Shown piece by piece: positions 15,848 through 25,139 of a DNA stretch of 64,000 nt (position 1 is its first letter; each line of letters opens with the position of its first letter). Source of the stretch: Taibaiella koreensis (GTDB lineage: Bacteria > Bacteroidota > Bacteroidia > Chitinophagales > Chitinophagaceae); contig NZ_QVNU01000001.1 in NCBI RefSeq assembly GCF_003545715.1, positions 496,001 through 560,000 on the forward strand, read 5' to 3'. The notes under the pieces are model-generated. The model was not told the origin of the DNA, ran no database searches, and saw nothing but the letters and a program-made list of their open reading frames with translations. The translations under genes were made by a program, and so were the position numbers.

Positions 15848-17041
15848 ATGAAAAAAATTATCCTGATAAGTCTCCTGGCCGTCTCCGGGGCTACAGCCGC
15901 AAGGGCGCAAAGCCAGGAAGCAGGCAATGACAAAGAATTAAAAGAACGGGTACTGGAAGAGATACGCAGCAACCTGGATCAGAGAAGCCAGGTGCTGGAT
16001 GCCAATATTCACAAGCTTGATGCCCGCGTAAGCGCTCTGGACCTTTCCATTAATGAGACCAAAGATGCCAGAGAGAAGGCCGATAAGTTGTTCCTGCGGG
16101 TGCAGGCACTGGAAGACAAACAAAAGGCGATCGAAGAGAATGAGCTGAATATTTACCAGGCCAATTTTCAGTCGGCATTGGTAAACCTGGCTTCGATGGA
16201 ACGGGAGATCAAACCCCTGGTATTGTTCAATACCACCCGCGAATTCTACAACCAGCTCAACGAAGCGGCCAACCCCATGAATTACCCGGGTTTCCGTGAC
16301 TGGTTTGCAGGGTTTCACGATTATGTCAAAAAGAATAAGAACCAGGAGTCGACGCTGGCTATGAGTAGCAATCTGTTGCTGTTTTCCGGCGCGACCACAC
16401 AATACGTACCTGTAGTAGGTCCTATTTCTTCGGTGCTGTTTGCAGGCATGTCTACCTATGTCACTTCTATTGGCAAAAAGAACAAGGCCCTTCGGGAACA
16501 AAGCGAAAAAATGATGACCCTTACCATGAAAGTAAGCCAGTTTGCTTACGACAAGGGTGCTGTAGAACAGGAATGGAAGCTGATCACGGCCGAGCTGCAA
16601 AGCCTGCAGCAGGTCTACCAAAAGGCCTTGAACGGAGATCTTTCCGTGGTCAAGGTCGGCGCAGGTGATTTTGACCAGCAGTTTGCCAGGGAAAGCGATG
16701 CAGAGAAGCGTTACCAGTACCTGACCGAGTTGCGGCGACGCGCCGGTGAATATGTTGCCGCGGCAAAGGCAGCCAATCCCAAGGACTGGAAAGCCGATAT
16801 TTATTATCGCATGATGGATGTGCAATCGCTGAAGGTCCGGTTTGGTCAGCTCACTTTCCGTATCAGCGAGCATATTGTACGCTATGCCGATCTTTTCGAT
16901 AAGTACCGGAACGACGACCAGATTGGTGCAAGGATCACCAACCTGGAGAGCCGTTTGAATACCTTAAAGGAGACCTTTGATAAAGCGTTTGATCCCCTGG
17001 ATTATATTAACTCGGCCTCCCGTATGTATAAAGTAGGATAG
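15848..17041 (+). CDS. Secreted coiled-coil protein of unknown function
   Basis: A 397-residue protein with signal peptide MKKIILISLLAVSGATAARAQ. Residues about 25-110 are a long charged coiled coil (heptad-like runs such as LDANIHKLDARVSALDLSI), followed by a mostly helical domain with one apolar segment (TTQYVPVVGPISSVLFAGMSTYVTSIG) and further coiled coils near the C-terminus. It could be periplasmic or anchored in the membrane. It lies 45 bp upstream of an OmpR-type two-component system in the same direction, so it may share its regulation or sense for it; this is inference. ATG 15842 is an alternative start. Confidence 0.65.
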   Translation: MKKIILISLLAVSGATAARAQSQEAGNDKELKERVLEEIRSNLDQRSQVLDANIHKLDARVSALDLSINETKDAREKADKLFLRVQALEDKQKAIEENELNIYQANFQSALVNLASMEREIKPLVLFNTTREFYNQLNEAANPMNYPGFRDWFAGFHDYVKKNKNQESTLAMSSNLLLFSGATTQYVPVVGPISSVLFAGMSTYVTSIGKKNKALREQSEKMMTLTMKVSQFAYDKGAVEQEWKLITAELQSLQQVYQKALNGDLSVVKVGAGDFDQQFARESDAEKRYQYLTELRRRAGEYVAAAKAANPKDWKADIYYRMMDVQSLKVRFGQLTFRISEHIVRYADLFDKYRNDDQIGARITNLESRLNTLKETFDKAFDPLDYINSASRMYKVG

Positions 17042-17045
17042 AGAA

Positions 17046-17079
17046 CTTCAAAATTGATACAGAATTCGCCGGTAGTTTG
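17046..17079 (+). promoter_or_regulatory. Predicted operator (CTTCAAAATTG) and promoter of the response regulator gene
   Basis: CTTCAAAATTG (17046-17056) is identical to the 11-mer at 19114-19124 before the efflux operon. A degenerate second half-site follows 11 bp on (ATACAGAAT, 17057-17065). The -7-like GTAGTTTG ends at 17079; its TTTG starts 30 bp after the operator start, against 31 bp at the efflux operon. Confidence 0.5.
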
Positions 17080-17086
17080 CACCCGT

Positions 17087-17770
17087 ATGAAAGTATTAGC
17101 CGTAGAAGACAATAAGGAGCTGGCCAGCAGTATACACGACTACCTGGCCGGGGAGGGGTATATTTGTGAGGTTGCCTATGGATTTGAAGATGCGAAAGAA
17201 AAGCTAAGCCTGTTCAGCTACGACTGCCTCCTGCTCGATATCATGCTGCCCGATGGCAACGGGCTCGAATTGCTGCGCTGGATACAGCAAGAGCACATCA
17301 GCAGTGGTATCCTTATTATTTCGGCAAAAAATGCCCTGGACGATAAAGTTAACGGCCTCGAAGGTGGGGCAGACGATTATGTTACAAAGCCCTTTCACCT
17401 GCCGGAATTGCATGCCCGATTGAGGGCTATTTACCGCAGGAAAAAGCTGGAAGGGAGCAACCTGGTCAGCTTTAACGAGATCAACCTGAATACCGACACG
17501 CTGGAAGCCCATATCAACAATATATTGCTGGATATTACCCGGAAGGAATTTGACCTGCTGTTGTATTTCCTGGTCAATAAAAACCGCGTGCTGTCGCGCC
17601 AGTCCATAGCAGCGCATCTCTGGGGCGATTATACCGACAATTTGGCTAACTTTGATTTCGTATACCAGCACGTAAAGAACCTCCGCAAAAAGATCAATGC
17701 CGCCAACGGCGCCGACTATATTGAAACTGTATACGGGCTGGGGTATAAGTTTAATTCATCGAAAGTATGA
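17087..17770 (+). CDS. OmpR-family response regulator
   Basis: A 227-residue regulator: receiver domain (acidic pocket EDN at 7-9, phospho-Asp in CLLLDIMLPDGNG, Lys in VTKPFHLPEL) and a C-terminal winged-helix domain (about 125-227: ITRKEFDLLLYFLVNKNRVLSRQSIAAHLWG ... ETVYGLGYKF). It overlaps the kinase gene by 4 bp (ATGA). The efflux operon lies directly downstream, and shared 11-mer sites suggest that it controls both itself and that operon. Confidence 0.95.
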   Translation: MKVLAVEDNKELASSIHDYLAGEGYICEVAYGFEDAKEKLSLFSYDCLLLDIMLPDGNGLELLRWIQQEHISSGILIISAKNALDDKVNGLEGGADDYVTKPFHLPELHARLRAIYRRKKLEGSNLVSFNEINLNTDTLEAHINNILLDITRKEFDLLLYFLVNKNRVLSRQSIAAHLWGDYTDNLANFDFVYQHVKNLRKKINAANGADYIETVYGLGYKFNSSKV

Positions 17771-19086
17771 AGCTGGTCAACAAGTTTACCTGGTCTTTTG
17801 TCGCGATCGTGTTGATCCTTACTCCGGTCACCATGTCCATTTCCTACCGCAGCATCAAGAAGCAGCTGGATAAGGCGGAAGGAGAACGGCTGGCCGAGAT
17901 GAACAATAACGTTGCTGCCAAGCTACGGGCCGGTCATGCCAGCCAGGAGTATACACAAAGTCATCCGATTGCCATAACCAAGGTTCCTACACTGCCCGGG
18001 CAAACGGTGCAGATCATCGAAACGCAGGAATTCAACAATGCATTGAACCGGAAAGAATGCCTACTTACAGTAAATTCTTTCTATGAGATCAATGGCGAAA
18101 ACTATAAAGTTTCCTCCTATAATTTTGTCACCAAGTCGGAACAGATATTCAGAGGAATGATGACCGCGGTGATCTGGAAGGTCATCCTGCTGGTGGCTGG
18201 TACCATTGTCACGGCCCGTGTGATCTCGCGCTTTGTATTGTCCCCGTTCCGTCAGACTATGGCGACAATCAATGGTTTTCGTGTGAAGCAAAAGGAAAAA
18301 ATAGTACTACCGGAAACCAGTACTAAAGAGTTTAATGAGCTGAACAAGTTCCTGCAAAAGATGACAGATAAGGCCATCGAAGATTATGCCTCGGTAAAAG
18401 AGTTCAGTGAAAATGCTTCTCATGAGCTGCAAACACCGCTGGCTGTTATCCGCAGCAAGATCGAGCTGATGGCCGAAACCAATATTGATGCCACCCAGGC
18501 GGCGTTGATCGAAGATATGCAGAATGCGATCGAGAAGCTGTCAAGCATCAACCGCTCTCTTACACTGCTCACCAAGCTAGAGAACCAGGAATTTGAGGCC
18601 TCTCACGACATTAAGTTCTGCACGGTAACCAAACAGGTGATCGCCTCCCTGGAAGACTGGATTCAGATGAAGCAGCTGACGCTTACGCGTAGTCTTGATA
18701 AAGATGTGCCGCTGACGATCCACCCGGCGCTCGCCGAAATGCTGATGACCAATTTGCTCAGCAATGCTATAAGGCATAATATCCCCGGAGGCCGTATTGA
18801 AGTAGAGCTGAGCGCCAAAGGACTGGTGATCAGTAATACCGGCCTTCCTCCCGAAATCCCCACGGAGGAGCTGTTCCAGCGGTTTAAGAAAAGCAATCAA
18901 AGTGCCGATAGCATAGGCCTGGGCCTGGCCATCGTGAAGCAGATATGTGAAGTAAACCGTTTTGCCATTAATTACGAGTACAACGATGGCTGGCATATGA
19001 TCGGCGTATGCTTTGACAGGAATAGCAAAATGGCGAGCGCCGCCCAGCGGTTTGCCCGTTTACAGCAGATATCGGTACCTGCTTAA
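17767..19086 (+). CDS. Sensor histidine kinase (HisKA/HATPase)
   Basis: A 439-residue kinase with two membrane segments (about residues 8-26 and 135-157) enclosing a periplasmic domain of roughly 110 residues, then the H-box EFSENASHELQTPLAVIRSKIELM, N-box MTNLLSNAIRHN and G-box IGLGLAIVKQI. No PAS or distinct HAMP domain is evident. Translationally coupled to the response regulator. It probably senses an envelope stress or substrate of the downstream efflux pump. Confidence 0.95.
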   Translation: MKLVNKFTWSFVAIVLILTPVTMSISYRSIKKQLDKAEGERLAEMNNNVAAKLRAGHASQEYTQSHPIAITKVPTLPGQTVQIIETQEFNNALNRKECLLTVNSFYEINGENYKVSSYNFVTKSEQIFRGMMTAVIWKVILLVAGTIVTARVISRFVLSPFRQTMATINGFRVKQKEKIVLPETSTKEFNELNKFLQKMTDKAIEDYASVKEFSENASHELQTPLAVIRSKIELMAETNIDATQAALIEDMQNAIEKLSSINRSLTLLTKLENQEFEASHDIKFCTVTKQVIASLEDWIQMKQLTLTRSLDKDVPLTIHPALAEMLMTNLLSNAIRHNIPGGRIEVELSAKGLVISNTGLPPEIPTEELFQRFKKSNQSADSIGLGLAIVKQICEVNRFAINYEYNDGWHMIGVCFDRNSKMASAAQRFARLQQISVPA

Positions 19087-19113
19087 CAATTGCTTTGTTT
19101 TCCTGAAGCCCAT

Positions 19114-19148
19114 CTTCAAAATTGCTTCAAAATGCTGCAGTCTCTTTG
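19114..19148 (+). promoter_or_regulatory. Predicted tandem operator and promoter of the efflux operon
   Basis: CTTCAAAAT occurs twice in direct orientation at 19114-19122 and 19125-19133, exactly one helical turn (11 bp) apart, the arrangement bound by OmpR-family dimers. TCTCTTTG (19141-19148), one mismatch from the -7 consensus, follows at promoter distance. The 11-mer CTTCAAAATTG is repeated before the regulator's own gene. Confidence 0.5.
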
Positions 19149-19193
19149 CATTCGAAACCAGCTCCGGGTTTCATTGTAAAACAGACACACCTC

Positions 19194-20582
19194 ATGCAGA
19201 TCAGGAATTATCTTATTGCATTACTCCTTTTTTCCAGTGAGATGACACCCCTTCGGGCACAGGATACCCTGTCGCTGAAGGAGGCTGTACGCCTCGCTAT
19301 CGAAAATTATGGAACAGTGAAGGCCAAGGCCAATTATGCAGCGGCTTCCCGGGAACAGATCAGTCAGGCTAAACGGGAATATCTTCCCAATCTCAACTTG
19401 TCTGCCCAGCAGGATTATGGTACCATCAATGGTCAGAATGGCCCTTTATATGGTTTTGGCGGCCTGAGTGCCTCCTCCTCTGGCATTCCGCTCGATCACC
19501 AGAACTGGACGGCGGCATTCGGCGCCCTCTACCTTACCAATGTCAACTGGGATTTCTTTGCTTTTGGCCGTGCGAAAGAAAAGATACGTACGGCAGAAGC
19601 CACCGCAGCCAGGGACAATAAGGACTGGCAGCAAGAACTCTTCAGGCACCAGGTAAAGGTGGCCGGCACTTATCTCAACCTGCTGGCGGCACAGCAACTG
19701 CGCCGCTCTTATGAAAAGAACCTGGAGCGTGCCGATACGTTCAAGCGCATTGTTACCGTAAGGGCGCTGAACGGCCTTATCGCCGGTGTTGACTCGGCCC
19801 AGGCCAATGCTGAGCTTTCCAATGCACGCATTACACTGATCAAGGCACGGGATGTAGAGCAGGAGCAAAGTAACCAGTTGGCGCAGCTGATGGGTGTGCC
19901 ACCCAGGGAGTTCCTGCTGGATACTTTTTTTGTTTCCCGTGTACCTATGATGCCGGCAGATAGCCAGGCGGCGGAGAACCACCCGGTACTGCAATGGTAT
20001 AAAAGCCGTATGACACTCAGCGATGAACAAGTCCGGTATTATAAGACGCTTTATTACCCGGCATTCAGCCTGGTGGGCGTGCTGCAAACCCGCGGATCTG
20101 GATTCAATTCTGGTTATACCACCAATCAGAATGATTATAGTCAGGGCTATTGGGATGGTATTCATCCCACGCGTACCAATTATCTTTTGGGTGTTGGCGT
20201 TACCTGGAACATCACACAACCTTTACGGATCGCCAAGCAGGTCAAAGCGCAACGCTTTATCAGCAAAGGCCTGGAAGACGAATATGATCTGGCGGTACAG
20301 CAGGTCAATGCCCAGCTGCAGCTCTCCGATACCAAGATCGCCAATGCACTCGCCAGTTACAGGGAAGTACCGGTGCAGGTGCGGGCAGCATCAAATGCCT
20401 ATCTGCAGAAATCGGTGCTGTATAAGAATGGGCTCACCAACCTTATCGATGTAACGCAGGCGCTTTATGTGCTCATCAGGGCCGAAACCGACCGGGATAT
20501 CGCTAATAATAACGTATGGCAGGCCTTGTTGCTCAAAGCTGCCGCGGCCGGTGATTTTAATCTGTTCGAAAGCCAGCTGTAA
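19194..20582 (+). CDS. TolC-family outer membrane efflux protein
   Basis: A 462-residue outer-membrane channel of tripartite efflux pumps. It has signal peptide MQIRNYLIALLLFSSEMTPLRAQ and two OEP repeats of long helices (LSLKEAVRLAIENYGTVKAKANYAAASREQISQAKREYLPNLNLSA in the first; helices with LQLSDTKIANALASY and YLQKSVLYKNGLTNLIDVTQAL in the second). First gene of an operon with the RND pump (48 bp downstream) and the fusion protein. Confidence 0.92.
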   Translation: MQIRNYLIALLLFSSEMTPLRAQDTLSLKEAVRLAIENYGTVKAKANYAAASREQISQAKREYLPNLNLSAQQDYGTINGQNGPLYGFGGLSASSSGIPLDHQNWTAAFGALYLTNVNWDFFAFGRAKEKIRTAEATAARDNKDWQQELFRHQVKVAGTYLNLLAAQQLRRSYEKNLERADTFKRIVTVRALNGLIAGVDSAQANAELSNARITLIKARDVEQEQSNQLAQLMGVPPREFLLDTFFVSRVPMMPADSQAAENHPVLQWYKSRMTLSDEQVRYYKTLYYPAFSLVGVLQTRGSGFNSGYTTNQNDYSQGYWDGIHPTRTNYLLGVGVTWNITQPLRIAKQVKAQRFISKGLEDEYDLAVQQVNAQLQLSDTKIANALASYREVPVQVRAASNAYLQKSVLYKNGLTNLIDVTQALYVLIRAETDRDIANNNVWQALLLKAAAAGDFNLFESQL

Positions 20583-20630
20583 CGATGGCCATTCCTAATT
20601 CTTTAAGCAAAGTATCTTAAGCCAACCTTT

Positions 20631-23600
20631 ATGAATTTAATCCGCTTCGCCTTACGTAAGCCTATTACAATACTGGTATTGGTAGCCGGCCTGTTCTTTT
20701 TTGGGGTTAAGGCGGTAACCAGCATCAAGATCGATATCTTTCCCAAGCTGGATATGCCGGTGATCTACCTGTCGCATCCATTTGGCGGATATACTTCCTC
20801 ACAGATGGAGGCTTTCTTTGGTAAACAATACATCAATATTCTTCTTTTTGTCAATGGTGTAAAGAGTGTGGAGACCAAGAATATCTCGGGTCTTACACTG
20901 ATCAAGATCAATTTCTATCCCGGTACCAATATGGCGCAGGCCGCGGCCGAGGTAAGCGCCTTCTCCAACCGTGCGCAGGCTATTTTTCCACCGGGATCAA
21001 ACCCGCCTTTTATTATCCGCTTCGATGCGTCAACACTTCCTGTTGGCCAGCTGGTGCTCAGCAGTAAGACACGCAGCAACAATGAGCTGCTGGATATGGC
21101 GAACGTTTATGTACGTTCGGCCTTTACTTCGGTGCCGGGCCTGGTAGGTTCAACCCCTTTCGGTGGTAACATCCGTACGGTAGTGATCAAAGCTGATCCC
21201 GAACTATTGCGGGCACACAACATGACGCCGGATCAATTGGTGGAGGCGATGCGGCTAAACAACCAGGTAGCGCCTTCGGGCAATGTGAGGATCGGCGATA
21301 AGAATTACATTACCCCTACCAATACGACGATTGACAAGATCAAGGATTTTGAGAACATTCCTTTATTCAAGAATGGTGTGCAGAACCTCTACCTGCGCGA
21401 TGTGGCGACGGTTGAAGATGGCGCCGATGTGACGACCAGCTATGCGCTTATTAATGGCAAGCGTTCCGTATACATCAGCATTGCTAAAAGCGCCGATGCC
21501 TCTACCTGGGAGGTGGTGCAGAACCTGAAAAAAGCAATGCCCAAAATGCAGGCGCAGCTGCCCGAAGATGTCAAGCTGAGCTATGAATTTGACCAGTCCA
21601 CCTATGTGATCAATTCGGTAAAAAGCCTGTTGAGTGAAGGCGCGATAGGTGCGGTATTGACGGGTCTTATGGTGCTGCTGTTCCTGGGCGATCCCAGGGG
21701 AGCGCTCATCGTGATCCTTACCATTCCCACCTCCATTATCTCGGCGGTGCTGTTCCTGAATCTCTTTGGCCAGACTATCAATATCATGACCCTGAGCGGC
21801 CTGGCATTGGCGATCGGGATCCTGGTTGATGAAAGTACGGTCACGATCGAGAATATTCACCAGCACCTGGATATGGGTAAGCCCAAAGCCCTGGCCATAT
21901 GGGATGCCTGTAAGGAGATCGCCTTTCCAAAGCTGCTTATCCTGTTCTGTATCCTGGCGGTGTTTGCTCCTGCCTTTACTATGGGCGGTATTCCGGGTTC
22001 TCTGTTCCTGCCGCTGGCATTGGCAATCGGCTTCAGCATGGTCGTATCTTATTTCCTGGCACAGACTTTCGTACCGGTAATGGCCAACTGGATCATGAAG
22101 ATCAAGCACCATAAAAAGGCCGACGGTACAGAGATGAGCGATGCTGAAGAATTTGCAGCAGCAGGACTTTCGGCAGGTAGTGAAAAGGATACCTGGGAAC
22201 AGAAAGCAGCGCTGGTAGAACGCGCCGATAGCAACCGGGATGGTAAGATCAGCCGGTTTGAACGGCTGCGTAACCGTTACCTCCGTTTTATCGACCGGAT
22301 GATGCCTTACCGGAAGGTGATTGTGAGCGCTTATCTCCTGGTGGTGTGCGGCCTGGTGGCATTCATGATCAATAGCATCGGCCGTGATGTACTGCCTAAG
22401 GTAAACGGCGGTCAGTTCCAGGTGCGTCTGCGGGCGCCGGAGGGTACCCGTATCGAAGAGACGGAGCTGAAAACAGTAAAGCTGACCAATGCGATCAATG
22501 ATATTGTTGGTAAAGAACACGTATCGATCACTTCAGCTTTTGTAGGGATGCATCCCCAGCTGTTTTCTACCGCCCCTATCTTCCTTTGGATGGCCGGACC
22601 GCATGAGGCCGTGCTGCAGGTGGCTTTGAAAGAAGACTATAAGACGAATCTCGATGAGCTTAAAGATAAGATCAGGGCCAGGGCCAAGCAGTTGGACAGT
22701 CGCTTGCAATTGTCTTTTGAGCCCATCGAGCTTACTGATAAAATCCTCAGCCAGGGCTCCCCTACACCGATAGAAGTCCGTTTTGCCGGAAGGGATAAAA
22801 AACTGAATGAGAAATACGCCATGATGATCGTTGAGAAGCTGAAGCAGATACCTTATCTGCGCGATGTGCAGCTGGGGCAATCTACCAAATACCCTGCACT
22901 TAATGTTAACATCGACCGTATGCGGGCAGCACAGCTGGGCGTTGATGTCAGCGACGTAACACGATCGCTCATTGCCTCTACATCCTCGTCGCGGCTTACC
23001 GAGAAGAATATCTGGGTAGATCAGAAAGCCGGTCTGAGCTATAGTGTACAGGTACAGGTTCCCGAGAGTAAGATGACGACGGTTAATGATATTGGCGAGA
23101 TACCCCTGCAGAAAAATGCGACCCGGCCGGTATTGAGCGATGTAGCCACTATTACGCCATCTACTACTTACGGAGAGAACGATAACCTGGGCGCCATGCC
23201 GATCCTTACCGTAACAGCCAACCTGAATAATGTCGACCTGGGTAAGGCTTCCGCTGAAGTACAGCGGGCAATCAAGTCGCTGGGAGAGCTGCCCCGCGGC
23301 CTGAACGTAGAGCTGATCGGTCTGAGCAGTACTTTGGGCGAGACGCTGGATAGCCTGCAAAGTGGTCTGCTGGTAGCCATCGTGGTGATCTTCCTGATGC
23401 TGGCTGCCAATTTCCAATCCTTTAAAGTATCAGCCGTAGTATTGGCGACGGTGCCGGCCGTTTTGTTCGGTTCGCTCGCCCTGCTTATGCTTTGCGGCTC
23501 TACACTGAATCTGCAATCTTACATGGGTATGATCATGTCCGTAGGGGTATCGATCTCCAATGCCGTACTGCTTATTACTAATGCAGAACAGTTGCGCAAA

Positions 23601-23900
23601 CACAATGGTAATGCGCTGTTGTCGGCCAAGGAAGCTGCAGCACTGCGCCTGCGCCCGATCCTGATGACGGCGCTGGCGATGGTGGTAGGTATGATCCCCA
23701 TGGCCAGCGGATTGGGCGAGGCCGGCGATCAGTCTTCTCCGTTGGGTAGAGCCGTGATCGGCGGTCTGATAGCATCTACATTTGCTGCCTTGTTCATTCT
23801 CCCGCTCACCTTTGCCTGGGGACAGGGAAAAGCTACTACGCAAAGTGTATCGCTCGATCCCGAAGATGAAGAAAGTAAATTTTATGTTCCTCTGAAATAA
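20631..23900 (+). CDS. RND efflux transporter permease subunit with EF-hand-like loop
   Basis: A 1089-residue proton-driven inner-membrane pump of the AcrB/HAE1-like superfamily (IKIDIFPKLDMPVIYL start, two large periplasmic domains, twelve membrane helices, GLALAIGILVDESTVTIENI in helix 4). An unusual cytoplasmic stretch between the two halves (about residues 485-555) contains DSNRDGKISRFE at 533-544 (DNA 22227-22262), which matches the 12-residue EF-hand calcium loop at every ligand position. It works with the TolC-like protein and fusion protein on either side. Substrate unknown. Confidence 0.93.
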   Translation: MNLIRFALRKPITILVLVAGLFFFGVKAVTSIKIDIFPKLDMPVIYLSHPFGGYTSSQMEAFFGKQYINILLFVNGVKSVETKNISGLTLIKINFYPGTNMAQAAAEVSAFSNRAQAIFPPGSNPPFIIRFDASTLPVGQLVLSSKTRSNNELLDMANVYVRSAFTSVPGLVGSTPFGGNIRTVVIKADPELLRAHNMTPDQLVEAMRLNNQVAPSGNVRIGDKNYITPTNTTIDKIKDFENIPLFKNGVQNLYLRDVATVEDGADVTTSYALINGKRSVYISIAKSADASTWEVVQNLKKAMPKMQAQLPEDVKLSYEFDQSTYVINSVKSLLSEGAIGAVLTGLMVLLFLGDPRGALIVILTIPTSIISAVLFLNLFGQTINIMTLSGLALAIGILVDESTVTIENIHQHLDMGKPKALAIWDACKEIAFPKLLILFCILAVFAPAFTMGGIPGSLFLPLALAIGFSMVVSYFLAQTFVPVMANWIMKIKHHKKADGTEMSDAEEFAAAGLSAGSEKDTWEQKAALVERADSNRDGKISRFERLRNRYLRFIDRMMPYRKVIVSAYLLVVCGLVAFMINSIGRDVLPKVNGGQFQVRLRAPEGTRIEETELKTVKLTNAINDIVGKEHVSITSAFVGMHPQLFSTAPIFLWMAGPHEAVLQVALKEDYKTNLDELKDKIRARAKQLDSRLQLSFEPIELTDKILSQGSPTPIEVRFAGRDKKLNEKYAMMIVEKLKQIPYLRDVQLGQSTKYPALNVNIDRMRAAQLGVDVSDVTRSLIASTSSSRLTEKNIWVDQKAGLSYSVQVQVPESKMTTVNDIGEIPLQKNATRPVLSDVATITPSTTYGENDNLGAMPILTVTANLNNVDLGKASAEVQRAIKSLGELPRGLNVELIGLSSTLGETLDSLQSGLLVAIVVIFLMLAANFQSFKVSAVVLATVPAVLFGSLALLMLCGSTLNLQSYMGMIMSVGVSISNAVLLITNAEQLRKHNGNALLSAKEAAALRLRPILMTALAMVVGMIPMASGLGEAGDQSSPLGRAVIGGLIASTFAALFILPLTFAWGQGKATTQSVSLDPEDEESKFYVPLK

Positions 23901-23933
23901 TACCATAGCCATAAACGCAAAAACAAACAAGCG

Positions 23934-25052
23934 ATGAAACAGATAATAAAAATAGCATTGAGCCTGATGATCCCGCTTTCCGGTGTCTGGATATTTTCCG
24001 GCTGCGGCACCTCCTCGGCCGATGAACATAAGCAGGGAGCCATGACCTCAGGGCCGGAACTGGAGGCTTTTCGGCTGCAGGAAGGACAGATGAGCACTTC
24101 TATGCAAATTCCCGGTGAGCTGGTTGCGTTTCAGCAAGTAGACCTGTATGCCAAGGTCAGCAGCTTCGTCCGGAAACTGTACGTCGATGTGGGCTCAGAG
24201 GTGACAACCGGCCAGTTGCTGGCGGTAATGGAAGCCCCGGAGCTTAATGCACAGCTGTCGGGCGCGCAGTCGAGGCTCAAGTCGCAAGAAGCGCTGTACC
24301 TGGCAAGCAAAGCTACTTATGACCGTCTATTGGAGACCAGCAAAACACCGGGTACGGTTTCTCAGAACGATCTGGATCAGGCTTATGCCAAGCAGCGGTC
24401 CGACCTGGCCCAGCTGGATGCCGCCCGTGCGGCGCAAAAGGAAGTGACCGATAACCGTGGTTACCTGGAGATCAGGGCGCCTTTTAGTGGGGTGATCAGT
24501 GCCCGTAATGTAAGCACCGGCGCCTATGTAGGGCCTGCGGGTAAAGGTTCTGATATGCCTATCTTCACCCTGCAGGAGCAAAAGAAGCTGAGGCTGGTGG
24601 TAAGTGTACCGGATGCGTACACCGGCTATCTGAAAAATAAAAGCGAAGTCAGCTTTACCGTTCGTGCTGCGTCAGGACATAAGTTCACGGCCTCTGTAGC
24701 CCGCCTGGCCGGTGCATTGGATTATCGTTTACGGTCGCAGCGTACCGAGATGGACGTGATCAACGAAGACAAGCAATTATTGCCGGGCATGGTAGCCGAA
24801 GTGGAGATACCGATGAACAGCGATGCCCGTACTTTTGTAGTGCCTGCCTCAGCGGTATTGAATTCGACCAAAGGCGTGTATGTGATCAAAGTGGTCAATG
24901 GGAAAACCTTGTGGGTACCCGTAACCACCGGACGGACATCGGACGACCGTACCGAAATATTCGGTAATATCGCAATTGATGATGTGCTGGTGAAGCAAGC
25001 CAGCGAGGAGGTGCGCGACAGCAGCAGTGCGCCCAGATTAAAGATTAACTAA
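23934..25052 (+). CDS. Efflux RND transporter periplasmic adaptor (membrane fusion lipoprotein)
   Basis: A 372-residue adaptor that bridges pump and channel. Residues 1-24 are a lipoprotein signal with lipobox FSGC (Cys24). A biotinyl-lipoyl-like half-motif (VDLYAKVSSFVRKLYVDVGSEVTTGQLLAVMEAPEL), an alpha-hairpin (about 95-165) and beta-barrel (LEIRAPFSGVISARNVSTGAYV) follow. Third gene of the TolC/RND/adaptor operon, 33 bp after the pump gene. Confidence 0.93.
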   Translation: MKQIIKIALSLMIPLSGVWIFSGCGTSSADEHKQGAMTSGPELEAFRLQEGQMSTSMQIPGELVAFQQVDLYAKVSSFVRKLYVDVGSEVTTGQLLAVMEAPELNAQLSGAQSRLKSQEALYLASKATYDRLLETSKTPGTVSQNDLDQAYAKQRSDLAQLDAARAAQKEVTDNRGYLEIRAPFSGVISARNVSTGAYVGPAGKGSDMPIFTLQEQKKLRLVVSVPDAYTGYLKNKSEVSFTVRAASGHKFTASVARLAGALDYRLRSQRTEMDVINEDKQLLPGMVAEVEIPMNSDARTFVVPASAVLNSTKGVYVIKVVNGKTLWVPVTTGRTSDDRTEIFGNIAIDDVLVKQASEEVRDSSSAPRLKIN

Positions 25053-25139
25053 AAGGCAACTTTAAAGGTATTGCGATTGTTGTCCCGTGGCCGGGCGGCA
25101 GTTTTGTTTTCCTGTAGTCGCCAGCTAAACACGCTATAC

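Noticed and set aside
15938-16873. 311-codon minus-strand frame in the coiled-coil gene
   Set aside because: Plus-strand gene has a signal peptide and coiled coil; the antisense frame has neither start context nor domain.
21363-22520. 385-codon minus-strand frame inside the RND pump gene
   Set aside because: Shadow of the pump; His/Gln/Arg-rich low-complexity translation without motifs.
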